Positions 12,196 through 22,618 of a DNA stretch of 64,000 nt are shown here, piece by piece (within the stretch, counting starts at the first letter, position 1; each line of letters begins with the position of its first letter). Both the position numbers and the translations under genes were made by a program. This DNA comes from Dolomedes plantarius (taxonomy: Eukaryota; Arthropoda; Arachnida; Araneae; Dolomedidae). The stretch lies in the NCBI GenBank assembly GCA_907164885.2, contig OU015490.1, positions 235,885,622 through 235,949,621 on the forward strand. Reading direction: 5' to 3'. Below the pieces are notes generated by a model. It was not told the DNA's origin. It ran no database searches and was given only the letters and a program-made list of their open reading frames with translations.

Positions 12196-12424
12196 TAAAC
12201 AGGAAATCCAACGTAAATAAAGCACAAATAGCAGTAAGGAGGAATTTTGCATACGGCCGTTTCGAATCTGCAAAGGAACTTGGCTTAGTTTTCGGCTTTT
12301 TGAGCTGCCACTAAGTTCTTTCCTCTGATGAAGAAGCTCTTTTGCAGCTTCGAAACGGCCCTATGCAAAATTGCACCTTACTGCTATTTGTTCTTTATCT
12401 ACGTTGGATTTCCTATTTACAGAA
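12196..12424. repeat. Foldback element with about 80 bp arms
   Basis: The arms 12196-12276 and 12338-12424 are reverse complements with few mismatches (aggaaatccaacgta, atagcagtaagg, gccgtttcga and others). The roughly 60 bp loop has a second stem (ggaactt...aagttct). The right arm contains ctgatga, a 5 bp stem gaagc/gcttc and gaaac in that order, the layout of a hammerhead ribozyme core. This could be a foldback MITE or a remnant of an element carrying that ribozyme. Confidence 0.75.
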
Positions 12425-12808
12425 ATATGATTAATTTCTTTGGTATTTTTTTCTTGTTCGTACGATGGGTTAAAACATTCACCAATTTCGATAAATTTAC
12501 TTTCTTACGCTTATTTAAGCTCTATAGGAAGACAGCCTCAGTGAAAGACTAAAAACAAGATTATTTTTTAAGAGAAACTTTGATTCTCATATTATTATCG
12601 TTGTTTTCTTTTCTTTTTTATCAGACTTTCCCCTAACATTCAAACTTTATATCTGATCCCTATCAGCAGTTGAAACTGTTCAGAACATTAAAGGGAAGGT
12701 GGACATTACAAAGCGATTTTTCAAACTTTTACCCCAGAGATATGAAATTTTACATATATATTCATTAAAGTATAAATATATTAAAGACCATATAAAATTT
12801 TATAAATA
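12425..12808. other. No gene seen
   Basis: AT-rich spacer. No gene was recognised. Confidence 0.5.
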
Positions 12809-14008
12809 CACTGAAGTGCCACTGAATTAGGGATACCTACCTAGTAACGAGTTGGGCCTCCTCTGGCCTTGATAACGGCTTCCACACGACGAGGCATAGA
12901 TTCAACAAGTTTCTGGAAACGTTCCACGGGAATGGCTTGCAAAATATTGGCTAAAGCTGTCCATAATTCAGTAAGGTTCTGTGTGATGGCCTTTCACGCC
13001 TTGTTCCAAAACATCCCAAAGACGCTCAATAGGATTTAAGTCTGGGCTTCTAGGTGGCCAATTCATGACAGAGGAATGCTCATCCAACCAGCCAGTAGCC
13101 AACCGGGACTTGTGAGAGGTACAGTTGTCTTGCTGGAAAACTCCATAGTGTGGATAACAGAACAGCTTAAACGGATGGAGGTGATCACCCAGCAACTCTA
13201 CGTACCGAATTGCATTGAGGGAGGTTGGTACACGCACCAAAGATCTCAAACTGTGCCACGAAAAAACACACCAGACCATGATTGAGCCACCATGCCCTTG
13301 TACAGTTCCAGCCAGGCATGCAGGATCCATGGCTTCATGAGCCTGACGCCATATTCTCAGCCTCCCGTCGGCGTTAAGTAGTCGGAATCGAGACTCATCA
13401 CTCCATGCTACTCGTTTCCAGTCCTCTACACTCCAGTCTCTGTGGTCTCTTGCCCAGGCAAGACGTGCAGCCCGATGGCGAGTATAGAGCAATGGTACTC
13501 TCGTAGGTCGACGGCTCCCGAAACCCATACGGTGAAGCGAGCGTTGCACAGTCCGTTTACTGACTGTACGACTGGCACCGTCATTAAACTGGGTGGTAAT
13601 TTGAGCTAATGTTTGGCTTCGCTGGCTACGTACAATACGCCTGAGCCGTCTCTCACCACGCACTGTCAAGGCCAATTGTCCTTTGCAGTTTGCCCGATTG
13701 CTAGTTTTTTTTCCACCATCCATGTATTCTTGGTATACTCTTGACACTGTCGACCTTGAAAATCCTAGCTGTCTGACGATTTCGGAAATTGAATGGCCGA
13801 TGCGTCGCGTACCTACGATTTGTCCGCCATCGAAGGGGTCTAAATCAGACAGTTTACCCATACTGGCAATTCCAACAACTAATTCAGTACAACCACAGTA
13901 CGCGCTATATATGCAGTTACCACAGCGCCCTCACTTGTGCATACATGATGCGCAGCACTACACAATTTGCATAGGCTTTGCTATCCCTAATTCAGTGGCA
14001 CTTCAGTG
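12809..14008 (-). mobile_element. Tc1-like transposon, 1.2 kb
   Basis: Terminal inverted repeats of 27 bp (starting cactgaagtgccactgaat) lie at 12809-12835 and 13982-14008, directly flanked by TA at 12807-12808 and 14009-14010. One transposase gene on the minus strand fills the interior. The two repeats look identical by eye. Confidence 0.92.
12841..13861 (-). pseudogene. Tc1-type transposase with a 3' frameshift
   Basis: The frame starts at the ATG at 13861 and is open for 297 codons to 12968. N-terminal residues about 10-60 form a paired-type helix-turn-helix (ISEIVRQLGFSRSTVSRV). The catalytic core shows Asp in AWSDESRF, Asp in FQQDNCTSH and Glu in SPDLNPIERLWD, giving the DDE triad of Tc1 enzymes. 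I count 33 residues between the second Asp and the Glu, one fewer than the usual 34. Near 12990 the frame shifts by one base. The usual Tc1 C-terminus continues in another frame (FQKLVESMPRRVEAVIKARG) to a TAG at 12841-12843. The copy is therefore probably inactive, although all three catalytic residues precede the break. Confidence 0.88.
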
Positions 14009-14010
14009 TA

Positions 14011-14668
14011 TTTTTGAAAGTATATTTTAAAAATTTAAATTAAATTTTTTTACATACTCTTTGCGATCAAATTTTTAACCCCCATCCTTAATTTTGCATT
14101 TATATTGCTTATAAATACATTTTGAACAGATTTATGTATTTCTTAGTGTTTTCGTTGAGTAGTTGATTTTTAGGAAATATTTTCTTGCTTATAATCTGAA
14201 TTTTGGGGAAAGTTTTGTACTTTCCTACACTTAAGTTAAACTTTGGTAATCTGAATGATGTCGACACCTAAAATGGATACATAACTTTATTTTGATGTAT
14301 GACAGGAGTCTTTATTGTAAATTTTATAAAATTTCGTCAAACATTATGAGGCAAATATCATTTTAGAGACTTGCAAATCTGGAAATCACTCGTTCTAAGA
14401 AAAAGCCATTTAAAAGATGTTTTTTCACCTACCTGTAATACTTACTTTTCTAAACCCCTTAAGTTTTCATTTTACTTTTCACTACACCTTTTAATGGATT
14501 TTATTTGAACATTTACATATTTTGTAAATTGAGAAATGTTTCTAATTTTTGTTCGATTTTTGGTAATTTGAAAGTCCAGCATCCCCTTAAAATTCCATCG
14601 ATTTATTCAGTTCTGCTTTGTTTGCTTAATGTGCAATGTAAAAGAGGTACTTGTAAAAGAGGTAGATA
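14011..14668. other. No gene seen
   Basis: AT-rich spacer up to the inverted LTR pair. No gene was recognised. Confidence 0.5.
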
Positions 14669-15068
14669 TGCTAATTTCGGCATACGCAAATGGTATAAAT
14701 ACCAAGCAGCTTGATTAAAAAGAAGGTTGTGGTTAAAGTTGATAGATAAGCGAGAGGGAGCTACGAGGTAAGAAGTTCCAGGTGTTAGCCGGCGCTAGTT
14801 CTTAGAGGGCCCAAAGTTTACGTGGCAGTACTGCTGGTTTGACTCTCTGCTGGTTTGTGAGTATTTGCAAAGTGTATTTCTATTGAATGTTAATATATAT
14901 TCCGTACAAGTAGTACGTATGCTTACTGCTGTAAAAGCAAATTCTATATGTGCAACGAATTCAATAAACATTGTTTCATGTATAAACTGTGTTTGTATCA
15001 AATTCATTTAGAGTGTCACTTCAAATTATATACACCCAAGTATGGGTAGAAGTGAGCTATACTCTACA
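14669..15068 (+). mobile_element. Solo-type LTR, left member of an inverted pair
   Basis: This is about 400 bp starting tgctaatttc and ending ctctaca (TG...CA). A TATA box lies in ggtataaatacc near 14690-14703 and a poly(A) signal, aataaa, near 14964, in the correct order for U3-R-U5 on the plus strand. It is nearly identical to the reverse complement of 15154-15554. The small open frame over it is incidental. Confidence 0.7.
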
Positions 15069-15153
15069 GTATAAAGTTCAAACTTCAAATATGTTGTTCG
15101 TTAGAAATGTAACGAGAAAAACTAGGGTATATAAAAAAACTTTCGGGCGCCAC
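15069..15153 (-). other. Spacer with primer binding site
   Basis: This 85 bp lies between the two LTRs. On the minus strand it begins, one base after the right LTR end, with tggcgcccgaaag (15152-15140), which matches primer binding sites that pair with the 3' end of a tRNA (Lys-type TGGCGCC). The rest is presumably retrotransposon leader sequence. Confidence 0.6.
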
Positions 15154-15554
15154 TGTAGAGTATAGCTCACTTCTACCCAGACTTGGGTGTATATAATTTG
15201 AAGTGGCACTCTAAATGAATTTGATACAAACACAGTTTATACTTGAAACAATGTTTATTGAATTCGTTGCACATATAGAATTTGCTTTTGCAGCAATAAG
15301 CATACGTACTACTTGTACGGAATATATATTAACATTCAATAGAAATACACTTTGCAAATGCTCACAAACCAGCAGAGAGTCAAACCAGCAGTACTGCCAC
15401 GTAAACTTTGGGCCCCCTAAGGACTAGCGCCGGCTAACACCTGGAACTGCTTACCTCGTAACTCCCTCTCGCTTATCTATCAACTTTAATAACAACCTTT
15501 TTTTTTAATCAAGCTGCTTGGTATTTATACCAAGCGCGTATACCGAAATTAGCA
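15154..15554 (-). mobile_element. 5'-type LTR, right member of an inverted pair
   Basis: This LTR is read on the minus strand from 15554 (tgctaatttc) to 15154 (ctctaca), with the same TATA box and poly(A) signal as the left copy. It is followed directly by a primer binding site, so it is a true 5' LTR whose internal region is missing. The LTR family (probably Gypsy-like) is inferred only from the primer binding site. Confidence 0.7.
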
Positions 15555-15639
15555 TATCTCAAGCAGCTTCTTTAATTTATTCACTCAAAAGTTCGAATCT
15601 TGTGTATACTTTACAATTTGCATCCCTATTATCAGGGAG

Positions 15640-16900
15640 TATACACTACAGTTAAAAATAAGTATACACTACAGTTAAAAATATTATAAAGTACATCTTC
15701 TCTCATACCTAATCATTTACTAATAAAAAAGCAAAATGAATCATACGTTCTAACATTTCCTTTTAGACATTTTTATCTGCACTAAATACACGCAGGTATT
15801 TTCAGGAAAAAGAAAATCGATCTAAGATTCTACCTTTTTTCTTTCACATCCTTTACAAAAATAAGTATACACTACAGGAAAAATAAATAAGATCATCGAT
15901 TATTTCTTTCTCCTTCACACAGTTTTATATACAGTAAATGCACTTGCTTATATGTAGGAAAAAGAAAATTGATCATACATTCAACAATTTTAATTTTTAC
16001 CCATTCATTTCTGCAGAAATATACATCCATATTTTCAGGTACATTTAAAATTATTATAAAGTACAACCTCTTATCTCATACCTAATCATTTACAAATAAA
16101 AAAACAAAACAGATCATAAGTTTGAACATTTCGTTTTAGACAATTTTTTTGCACTAAATATACACAGATATTTTCAGGAAAACGAAAATCGATCGAATAT
16201 TATACCTTTTTTTCTTTCACATATATTCTTTACAACAATAAGTATACACTACAAGAAAATTAAATAAGATCCTCGATTCTTTCTTTTTCCTTCATAGAGT
16301 TTTATATGCAGTGAAAGCACCTGCTTATTTGTAGGAAAAAGAAAATACATTCTACATTTTCCTTTTTCCACATTCATTTCTGCAGAAATTTATAGTCAAA
16401 TTTACAGAAACAGTTAAAAAGTTAAAAATTATCACCTCTTTTCTCAGCAAAAAAATTATTTCTCAACAAACAAACAAAAAAAATCAGATCATAAGTTCTC
16501 ACTTTTGTTTTAAGACATTTTTTCCGGCAGCAAATACCACACCAAGATTGTTTTAGTAGAGAGGAAATCGATCAAAGATTCTACCTTTTCTATCACATTT
16601 AATCCTTACAACAATAAATATACACTGAAAGAAAAACAAAGAAAGAAGAAAATGATAGAAATACACTGAAAAAGAAAAATACACTGAAGAAAATAAAAAA
16701 AATAGATAGGATCATCGACTATTTCTTTTTCTTTCGCACAGCTTTATCTCCAGCAGATACACAAGCATATTTGCAGGAAAAAACAAATCAGTGATGCACT
16801 CTGCCCTTTGTATCCGATTCATTTTTGCTGAAGTTTTCCATCCAATTTTGAGGAAAAGTTAAAAAGATGATATATTCTTATTTGTTCTCTCATACAAAAT
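15640..16900. repeat. Higher-order tandem repeat, period about 372 bp
   Basis: Landmarks recur at 372 bp: the ttttcaggaaaa-cgaaaatcgatc block lies at 15801, 16173 and, decayed, near 16550. Attataaagtac lies at 15683 and 16053, with later diverged versions. Within each period there are four related subunits of roughly 58-81 bp, each opening with agg(aaaaa/tacat) and followed by gatca/gatc and a T-rich, C-rich stretch (agg at 15804, 15876, 15956 and 16037). About 3.4 periods are visible, decaying to the right. No coding capacity. Confidence 0.75.
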
Positions 16901-17104
16901 ATTTTCTTCAGAAATTTTATATACATATTTTCAGGGTAATACATAGATTTTCACTTTACTTACGTATATCCTTAAAACTGTTCTGATGACGGATAAGGTT
17001 CCAGTCATGTTCTATGGATTTTGAGATTTGGACAGTACGTAAAGAAAAGGTCATGCAGTAATTAACAAATATTTATGGTTTTTTCCTAGCTTTTAAATAA
17101 TTAT
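16901..17104. other. No gene seen
   Basis: Short AT-rich spacer. Confidence 0.4.
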
Positions 17105-17972
17105 ATAATTACACTAGCTGAAGTACCCGGCGTTGCCCGGTTTTCAAAAAATAATATCCCTATGTTTTAATCTGAACTATCAACTATATCTATACAAAAA
17201 ATATGCCCAATTGAAGCAATACTTTTTCACTTATAAAGGAACAAACATCAACCTATTCGAAATATTCCATAAATTTCACAGTTTCAATGAAACACGATGA
17301 TTTTTTAATAAAGTTCAATAATTCAAGTTCGATTTACGTAAATTGTGCATAAAATTGTACATAAATTCAAAAACATAAAGTTTATAAGTTAAGTAAAGTT
17401 CTGTAATATTATTATATCAATAAATTTCCAGTTGATAGCCAATAAATTGTAAATCTTTTTTTACCTTAAATGTACAATAGAAAGTGTGGTTCTAAATGTA
17501 ATCTTCTTCAATAAACCCTTACACGTTGCCAATTTCAAAAATCTTTTTTGTATCAATACCTCCACCACTTGAATCTTTAAAATATTAAATGTTTTACTGA
17601 TAATGTAGATACTGTTACTGATAATTAAATGAAAATGTAATTTCCTGAGTTGTTATGGTTACTTAACTATGGTTGACAAAGAAAATTCAAATATTAAATG
17701 TTTTACTGATAATAAATGAAAATATCGTTTGATGTGTTGCTATGGTTACATGACTATGGTTGACAAAGGAAAAGTAGTAAAGAAGGATGAAGCATCAGCT
17801 CAACATTTAGGCCCCTAACTTACTTTCTACTGATCAGATATACATAATATATAGCCTATGTCCATCTGGAATAATGTACCTTTCAAATAGTGAATGAATT
17901 TTTCAGTGGTTCCGGAGATTACCCTCCACATAAAAAATCTGCTCTCTCTCTTTATATATTAGTATAGATAGA
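17105..17972 (-). mobile_element. Dispersed microsatellite-associated element
   Basis: The left edge reads ctagctgaagtacccggcg and the right edge reads ctctctttatatattagtat. This layout, with its reverse complement ending in a cgggtact...agctagt tail, recurs in many arthropod genomes as a non-autonomous repeat class. The 51.0 kb element has the same design. There is no coding sequence. An internal tandem duplication of about 110 bp lies at 17579-17781 (aatattaaatgttttactga... ggttgacaaagaaaa). Confidence 0.5.
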
Positions 17973-18054
17973 TAGCACCACGCTAGGGATCGTTGAAGAC
18001 TTCGGCACAAAAAGCGGTAGAGGACAGTAGCGGAAACAATGGAGATTGTTAGGA
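17973..18054. other. Unique-looking spacer
   Basis: GC-richer 80 bp between two copies of the same repeat end. No gene was recognised. Confidence 0.4.
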
Positions 18055-18232
18055 TTAAGCCCCTAACTTTATTTCTACTGATTAGATATACATAATATAT
18101 AGCCTATGTCCACCTGGAACACTATACCTTTCAAACAGTGAAAGAACTTTTCAAATAGGTACAGTGGTTCTGAAGATTACCCTCCACGTACAAAATCGCT
18201 CTCTCTTTATATATTAGTATAGATTTTATATA
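18055..18232 (-). repeat. Second copy of the preceding element's end
   Basis: The sequence gcccctaactt... tagatatacataatatat... tatatattagtatagat repeats 17810-17970 with about 90 percent identity by eye. It is a truncated copy or a local duplication. Confidence 0.7.
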
Positions 18233-18295
18233 TAGTGTAATGATAGTGTATAGGATTTTTAATAGAATATGCCCTAAAGTTTTATCTTATTTCAC

Positions 18296-18874
18296 TTACC
18301 GCAAAATCTCGAGTATATTACGCATTTTTTTTCCTCATTTTAGTCCGCAAAAACGAGGGTGCGTATTATACTCACATACAAAAAAAACCCCTTAGTTTTA
18401 AACATTGGATAAATGAACGTACAGCAGCAGTAAGACAATGTCGCAACACGGGTGCGTGCGCATCTGCACTCCGTGATTCATCCACCCGTTTAATAAGCAA
18501 GCATTCCTTAAAAAAAAACGGAACTCACAGTTCGTATCGTCAAGTGAGGATGATGATGATGATATCTATTACGACGTCAGCAATAATTATGACAAGGACG
18601 CAACAACAATAGATGAGTTGTATTCTAGTGAAAGTGATTAGGACTGATAATTTGACAGTATTGATTGTATTGAATTGACAATTTAATTTTTTCTACCGAA
18701 TTTGACGTTTTCGTTTCTCTTTATTACAAATTATATTCATGATGATAAATATTTGTGAAATTTTTTAATAAAATATTGCAAAGATATGGGCGCGTATTAT
18801 AGTCGATATTAATTTTTTTCTGAAACTTTCGCGCAAAATCAAGCATGCGTATTATAATCGAGATTTTAAGGTAA
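18296..18874 (+). mobile_element. Pogo-like element, internally deleted
   Basis: The left end aaaatctcgagtatattacg (from 18303) is mirrored at the right end (aaaatctcgattataatacg read on the minus strand from 18867). Further mirrored words such as gcgtattatactc lie inside. The outer ttacc/ggtaa words set the limits to within a few bases. At about 580 bp it is far shorter than an autonomous copy. Confidence 0.65.
18537..18641 (+). pseudogene. C-terminal acidic tail of a pogo-type transposase
   Basis: The frame reads an Asp-rich run (SSSEDDDDDIYYDV) and ends DELYSSESD followed by TAG at 18639-18641. Short acidic tails of this kind end many pogo/Tigger DDE transposases, and the position just inside the 3' terminal repeat fits. 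No DDE core is left. The assignment rests on composition and context. Confidence 0.45.
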
Positions 18875-20106
18875 CTATATTATCGTACAGGGCACATTAA
18901 TTACGAAAAAATTATATTTCGGGGAATTGAAAAGAAACGTTTCAGTTCCACTTTTTACCTTTAATTTCTATAAGGCCCCATTTACACAATAGAAACTTAG
19001 TGTAATTTTAGTACCCACTCACATATGCTTTTACCTCGCTGAGTAGTTTAAATAAAAAAGACGTTCCTTCTCCAAAACTGAATTTCTTGACAGGTAATCT
19101 GTAAAAATGTTTCATATTCATTTGGGTGATTTCTTTACATCTTTGCCACTATGCATGAATTAAACTCAAAAAAGGAGCAGTAAGAATTTGAGCTCCTTTT
19201 GTGGTACAATAAAAGTTAAAAACCACTAGTAAGACAGACTACGTAATCATGAATTTGAATTTACAACTTATATTCCGCACCTCTTGCATAAATTTACCCC
19301 ACAAGAGAAGCTTCAACTGCTTCAAATAGGGTAAGAGAGTACACGTGTGAGCATTTTTAAATTTTTCAGTCACGTATCCATGGATACGAAGAAACCAATT
19401 TTAAAATATTTCATTTTTCTAAGATGTCAATCAGAAAACCTACGTAGAAAGACCTTTTATACTTTTTTAAGTGCCTTAAAAGTTCGTTTCCATGTACGTT
19501 GAAATATTTGACAAATTAAAAAAAATTGATTTTGACAGCATTTCTTGAGTACGCAGCTTAAACTGCATTATGGTAAAATATAGCAAAAGTCATCTTCCTG
19601 TGTTTATATATAGAGCGATGAGTTTTAAAACATTCCTTAACCAAAACTTTAAAAAAAAATTAGTTAGCACTGGAATTTGATTTAGGTAGCACACCTGCAT
19701 GTTTGTGTAGCTGTCTTATGTTGCAAAACTCTCTGTTTCTTAAGAAATTTAATGTTAAACTATGTAGTTACTTCCAAAATAATTTTTGAATTTACGAAAA
19801 ATCCCTTTAAACGGATAAGGAAGTTTTGAAAATCACCGCCTCATACTATTTCACAATTTTCTAAGAACTCAATACACTAAAAACCCAGTTTTCAATATTT
19901 AATAATTATTCTTTAAACAAACGCAAACATATAAAAGAAACACAAGTTAAAACTACTTTGATACATTCAAAGCTCAAAGAAACGAACTTCAATAAACTTT
20001 AATAACCGAATATATACCTAAAATATCCAAAATCCTTTTATTGGTCTATTCATTGAAAGGACTTATATACTCTTTCTTAGTATATAAAAAAAAATTTGAT
20101 AAACAA
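18875..20106. other. No gene seen
   Basis: 1.2 kb of AT-rich sequence without recognisable coding frames or repeats. Confidence 0.5.
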
Positions 20107-20340
20107 TTTCCCCGATGGCCCACGGGAAATTGCAGTTACTGCTTTCAGGATTGCAAATGAACATGGCTACCTGGCTGTACATTTAAATAGAATGGAAATT
20201 TGTTTCTAGCCCTATATGCCCTCTTTGCAATTCCGACAACAGGGACAGTAAGCACATCATGTCCTGCTCTGCTTTGACTGGTAATTCTCTGTACAGACGT
20301 TATTGAGGACATGTGATCACATGGGAATTTTGTCGTAGTC
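20107..20340 (+). pseudogene. C-terminal fragment of a Jockey-type LINE pol
   Basis: Reading from 20108, one frame gives PREIAVTAFRIANEHGYLAV followed by HLNRMEIC. After a shift of one base near 20208 the next frame gives the zinc-knuckle-like CPLCNSDNRDSKHIMSC (CX2C, then His and Cys). Non-LTR retrotransposons with an RNase H domain end in this way. Everything upstream (endonuclease, reverse transcriptase, RNase H) is missing, so this is a short decayed remnant. Confidence 0.65.
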
Positions 20341-20752
20341 TTATCTTGTTTATGAATTTTCCATTTTCTTCTGCTTTTCAGTTTTGTATTTTTCCTTTTT
20401 TTGTAAACCTAAAGCTTTTGTCCACAGGTTTCTGCATTAGAAATAAAATTAAAAAAATCACTTGGTCATCTAACACCGATTGCATAAATTGCCGAACAAA
20501 TTAACAGAGAACCTACCCTAGCGTTGAAAATTTAACTTTTCAATAAAAGATTGCGCAGTCGCAAAAAATCCTCATACTGAAAACGTACAAATATAACTAA
20601 AAGTAAATAATTCAACAAACCAAGATAATTATTAGCAGGAAGAATGTAGACAAACAATAAACAGAAATCGCGCATTTGGGGCTCAACGCAACATAATGCA
20701 AGATTCTGTAGTAGTAAAATAACTAAACCATATATCGAGGTAACCGATTGCT
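20341..20752. other. No gene seen
   Basis: AT-rich, no clear feature. It may include the 3' untranslated part of the LINE fragment. Confidence 0.4.
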
Positions 20753-20824
20753 CTCGTCATCAGGAGGCTTAACCATAAGTTCCCCCTTGAGGTAACTTAT
20801 TTGGTTAGGCCTCATAATGATGAG
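20753..20824. repeat. Imperfect hairpin with about 30 bp arms
   Basis: Arm 20753-20781 (ctcgtcatcaggaggcttaa...) pairs with 20794-20824 (...ggttaggcctcataatgatg) with a few mismatches and a 12 bp loop containing ccccct. Function unknown. Confidence 0.6.
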
Positions 20825-21342
20825 ACATAACTGCTGGACATTTAAACATTTTTTTCTGGGGAAAACAGGGTTTGGGGAGAATTTCTACACTTCATAAAGA
20901 ATTTAGTGCCGTGTTATGAAAACGTCAACTTAAAACTAGCCGGAACTGGTTTGCACCCAACTTTTCTCCTGCTCGTACGATTTAAATCGGCGGCACATCA
21001 ATCAATGCACGCGCACTGACATTCCCCGACTACAAAGTTTGGATGAAAACGATGGCAACAGAAAACGAGCGAGGATCTTTGAAATTCCGGTTCAAGAACT
21101 GTATGTGGAGTCAGTCTTCGTGAATTTTTCGGCAAGAGAATCCATCCATCTGCTTGTAGAAAAGTGGTTCTGAACCACGTGGCTGCACGTGTCGCATAAA
21201 AGGAATAACTGTTGGGAATTTCACCTAAAAGTTGCTTACCTGTAGTTTTCCCACAGTGTAGTATAGCACTCACGCTATTATTTTGATTTTGACAGTTGCC
21301 AAATGCGTCTTCTTAATACCCTAGTGAGCGGGTAATCAACAG
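20825..21342. other. Unassigned; one short unrecognised frame
   Basis: A 91-codon minus-strand frame lies at 20998-21273. It has no motif I can name and no good start context, and is probably chance or part of an unrecognised element. Base composition here is less AT-biased than the surroundings. Confidence 0.3.
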
Positions 21343-21369
21343 TGTTGACCAAGTAAGATAGTTTGTAAA

Positions 21370-21406
21370 TGACGTCATCACACCAAATCCTGTTGGGATG
21401 ACGTCA
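21370..21406. promoter_or_regulatory. Two perfect CRE-like palindromes
   Basis: The 8 bp palindrome tgacgtca occurs at 21370-21377 and again at 21399-21406, 29 bp apart, about 120 bp upstream of a TATA-like tgtatatatag. CREB/ATF-type bZIP factors bind this site. In the U3 part of an LTR it could make transcription signal-responsive. That role is inferred. Confidence 0.5.
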
Positions 21407-21958
21407 TATACTTTCATCAACTATTAATGGGTTTTATTTGCTTTTCCCCATGATTTATTGATCACGAGTTGGGATCAACTCGCTGCGTGCTATCTTGTGT
21501 TTTATGCAAATATTCTGTGTATATATAGCTACAGTGTAGCGAGTCTTGTTGCTTTTGCTTTCGCCTTCTGTTTTGCCGGCTGAGATATTGCCTAGTACAA
21601 GTGAGTGTCTCATGGACTGCGTGCCTGAGACAGTTTTATTTTATTATGTTTATATACGAGTTAACGTTTTATTTATGACTTTGAATAAAAGATTTTATTT
21701 TATCTCTGCCTCTGTCATCAGTACTGCCAACCACACTCTGCTTATTGTCCTTATGTTTGACAATAATAACCAATGTTCAAAATACTGTTGAAGAAATAAA
21801 TCGATCTTCTGTGAACAAATTTCCTTCTCACGAGTTAGATAGGTTTCTACAAGTACGCATATAGTACAGTATTAACGCAAATGTAATGAATTCAGGAAAT
21901 CCTAATGTTTCTCGGCCCTTTGAGGAACGTTGTGAGGCCCACGCTTAAATCATTAAGT

Positions 21959-22480
21959 GCTCTCTTAATGTTGTTGTTGTTGTTTCTCATCCCCATGACC
22001 AGCAGAGCTAGATCAGGTCCATAAGCACGTTCACTCTGAGAAAGTCCAGCACCAAGAGAGGATCTTGAGCCAGGTCCTGCCTGGTGAGCCCCAGACCGGA
22101 TAAAATGTGGTCAGGGGAGGCTTGAGCAGTAGAACACTTAGTGCAGATTTCGTAATGCTTACTACCACCAATAAAACTCATTGATGACAGATGACCACTG
22201 AGGAAGCGAGTAAGTGTGCTTTGATCTCGTCTACTGCTGCCCCGAACCAAAGAGCCGCCTGGGCTTCTACTCTGGTACCATGTGTGTACTGGTGGTACCG
22301 TCCAAATGGCCTTGTTATTTGCCTTACATTTAGAAAAAAGCTCCGAATAAGTAAGAGGAGCGACAGTCGTTATGGCCTCTTCAGCACCTGCATTGGCCAA
22401 ACTGTCCGCAATCCCATTTCCAGCAACATCGACATGGGACGGAATCCACTGAAAGTGGATAGTTAGTTCGCTCTCTTAAT
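21959..22480 (-). mobile_element. 5'-truncated Jockey-type LINE with 11 bp target duplication
   Basis: The exact direct repeat gctctcttaat lies at 21959-21969 and 22470-22480. Between them is a LINE 3' end in minus orientation that ends in an (AAC)n tail (gttgttgttgttgtt on the plus strand at 21970). This is the hallmark of target-primed reverse transcription followed by 5' truncation. Confidence 0.85.
22008..22469 (-). pseudogene. RNase H and C-terminal part of a LINE pol
   Basis: The frame enters at the insertion junction (22469) and runs open to the stop at 22008. It begins with the RNase H end motif (HFQWIPSHVDVAGNGIADSLA), where His, Asn and Asp are in the usual places. A C-terminal tail follows with ARG/SER-rich STLTRFLSGHLSSM and a CX2C-type knuckle (CTKCSTAQASPDHIL). 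There is no stop or frameshift in this 150-codon piece, so it is a young but 5'-truncated and dead copy. The RNase H would remove RNA from the RNA-DNA hybrid during retrotransposition. Confidence 0.8.
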
Positions 22481-22604
22481 TCATGTATTAAATAAAGTGT
22501 CATTTATTTAGAAAGTGTGGTAAGTGAATTCTTGGTTTATTCTTTTATTTTTAACACAACGTACTAATCTTCTAGAATCACGGCCATAACAATAATTATT
22601 AACA

Positions 22605-22618
22605 TTGGTGCCGTGACC
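22605..22618 (+). other. Primer-binding-site-like sequence
   Basis: Ttggtgccgtgacc directly follows the candidate LTR end and resembles the TTGGTGCCG(A/T) sites that pair with a tRNA 3' end in BEL/Pao elements. It supports the LTR call, but only a tRNA comparison would identify the primer. Confidence 0.45.

Larger units (their letters stand above)
21343..22604 (+). mobile_element. Candidate BEL-type LTR split by a LINE insertion
   Basis: It starts tgttgacc and ends attaaca, followed at once by a primer-binding-site-like ttggtgccgtgacc (22605-22618), the pattern seen after BEL/Pao 5' LTRs. Two cAMP-response-type sites, a TATA box near 21519 and an aataaa near 21684 are in U3-R order. Without the nested insert (21970-22480) the LTR would be about 750 bp. 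The left boundary is a guess from the TG. No gag frame follows the primer site, so the element body is missing or decayed. Confidence 0.4.

Noticed and set aside
12196..12424. Confident hammerhead ribozyme call
   Set aside because: The core words are present, but stem I does not form properly and the arm palindrome would compete with the core, so it is reported only as a possibility.
14795..15427. Two near-identical 70-codon frames in opposite orientation
   Set aside because: They are mirror images because they lie in the inverted LTR pair; there is no sign of protein selection.
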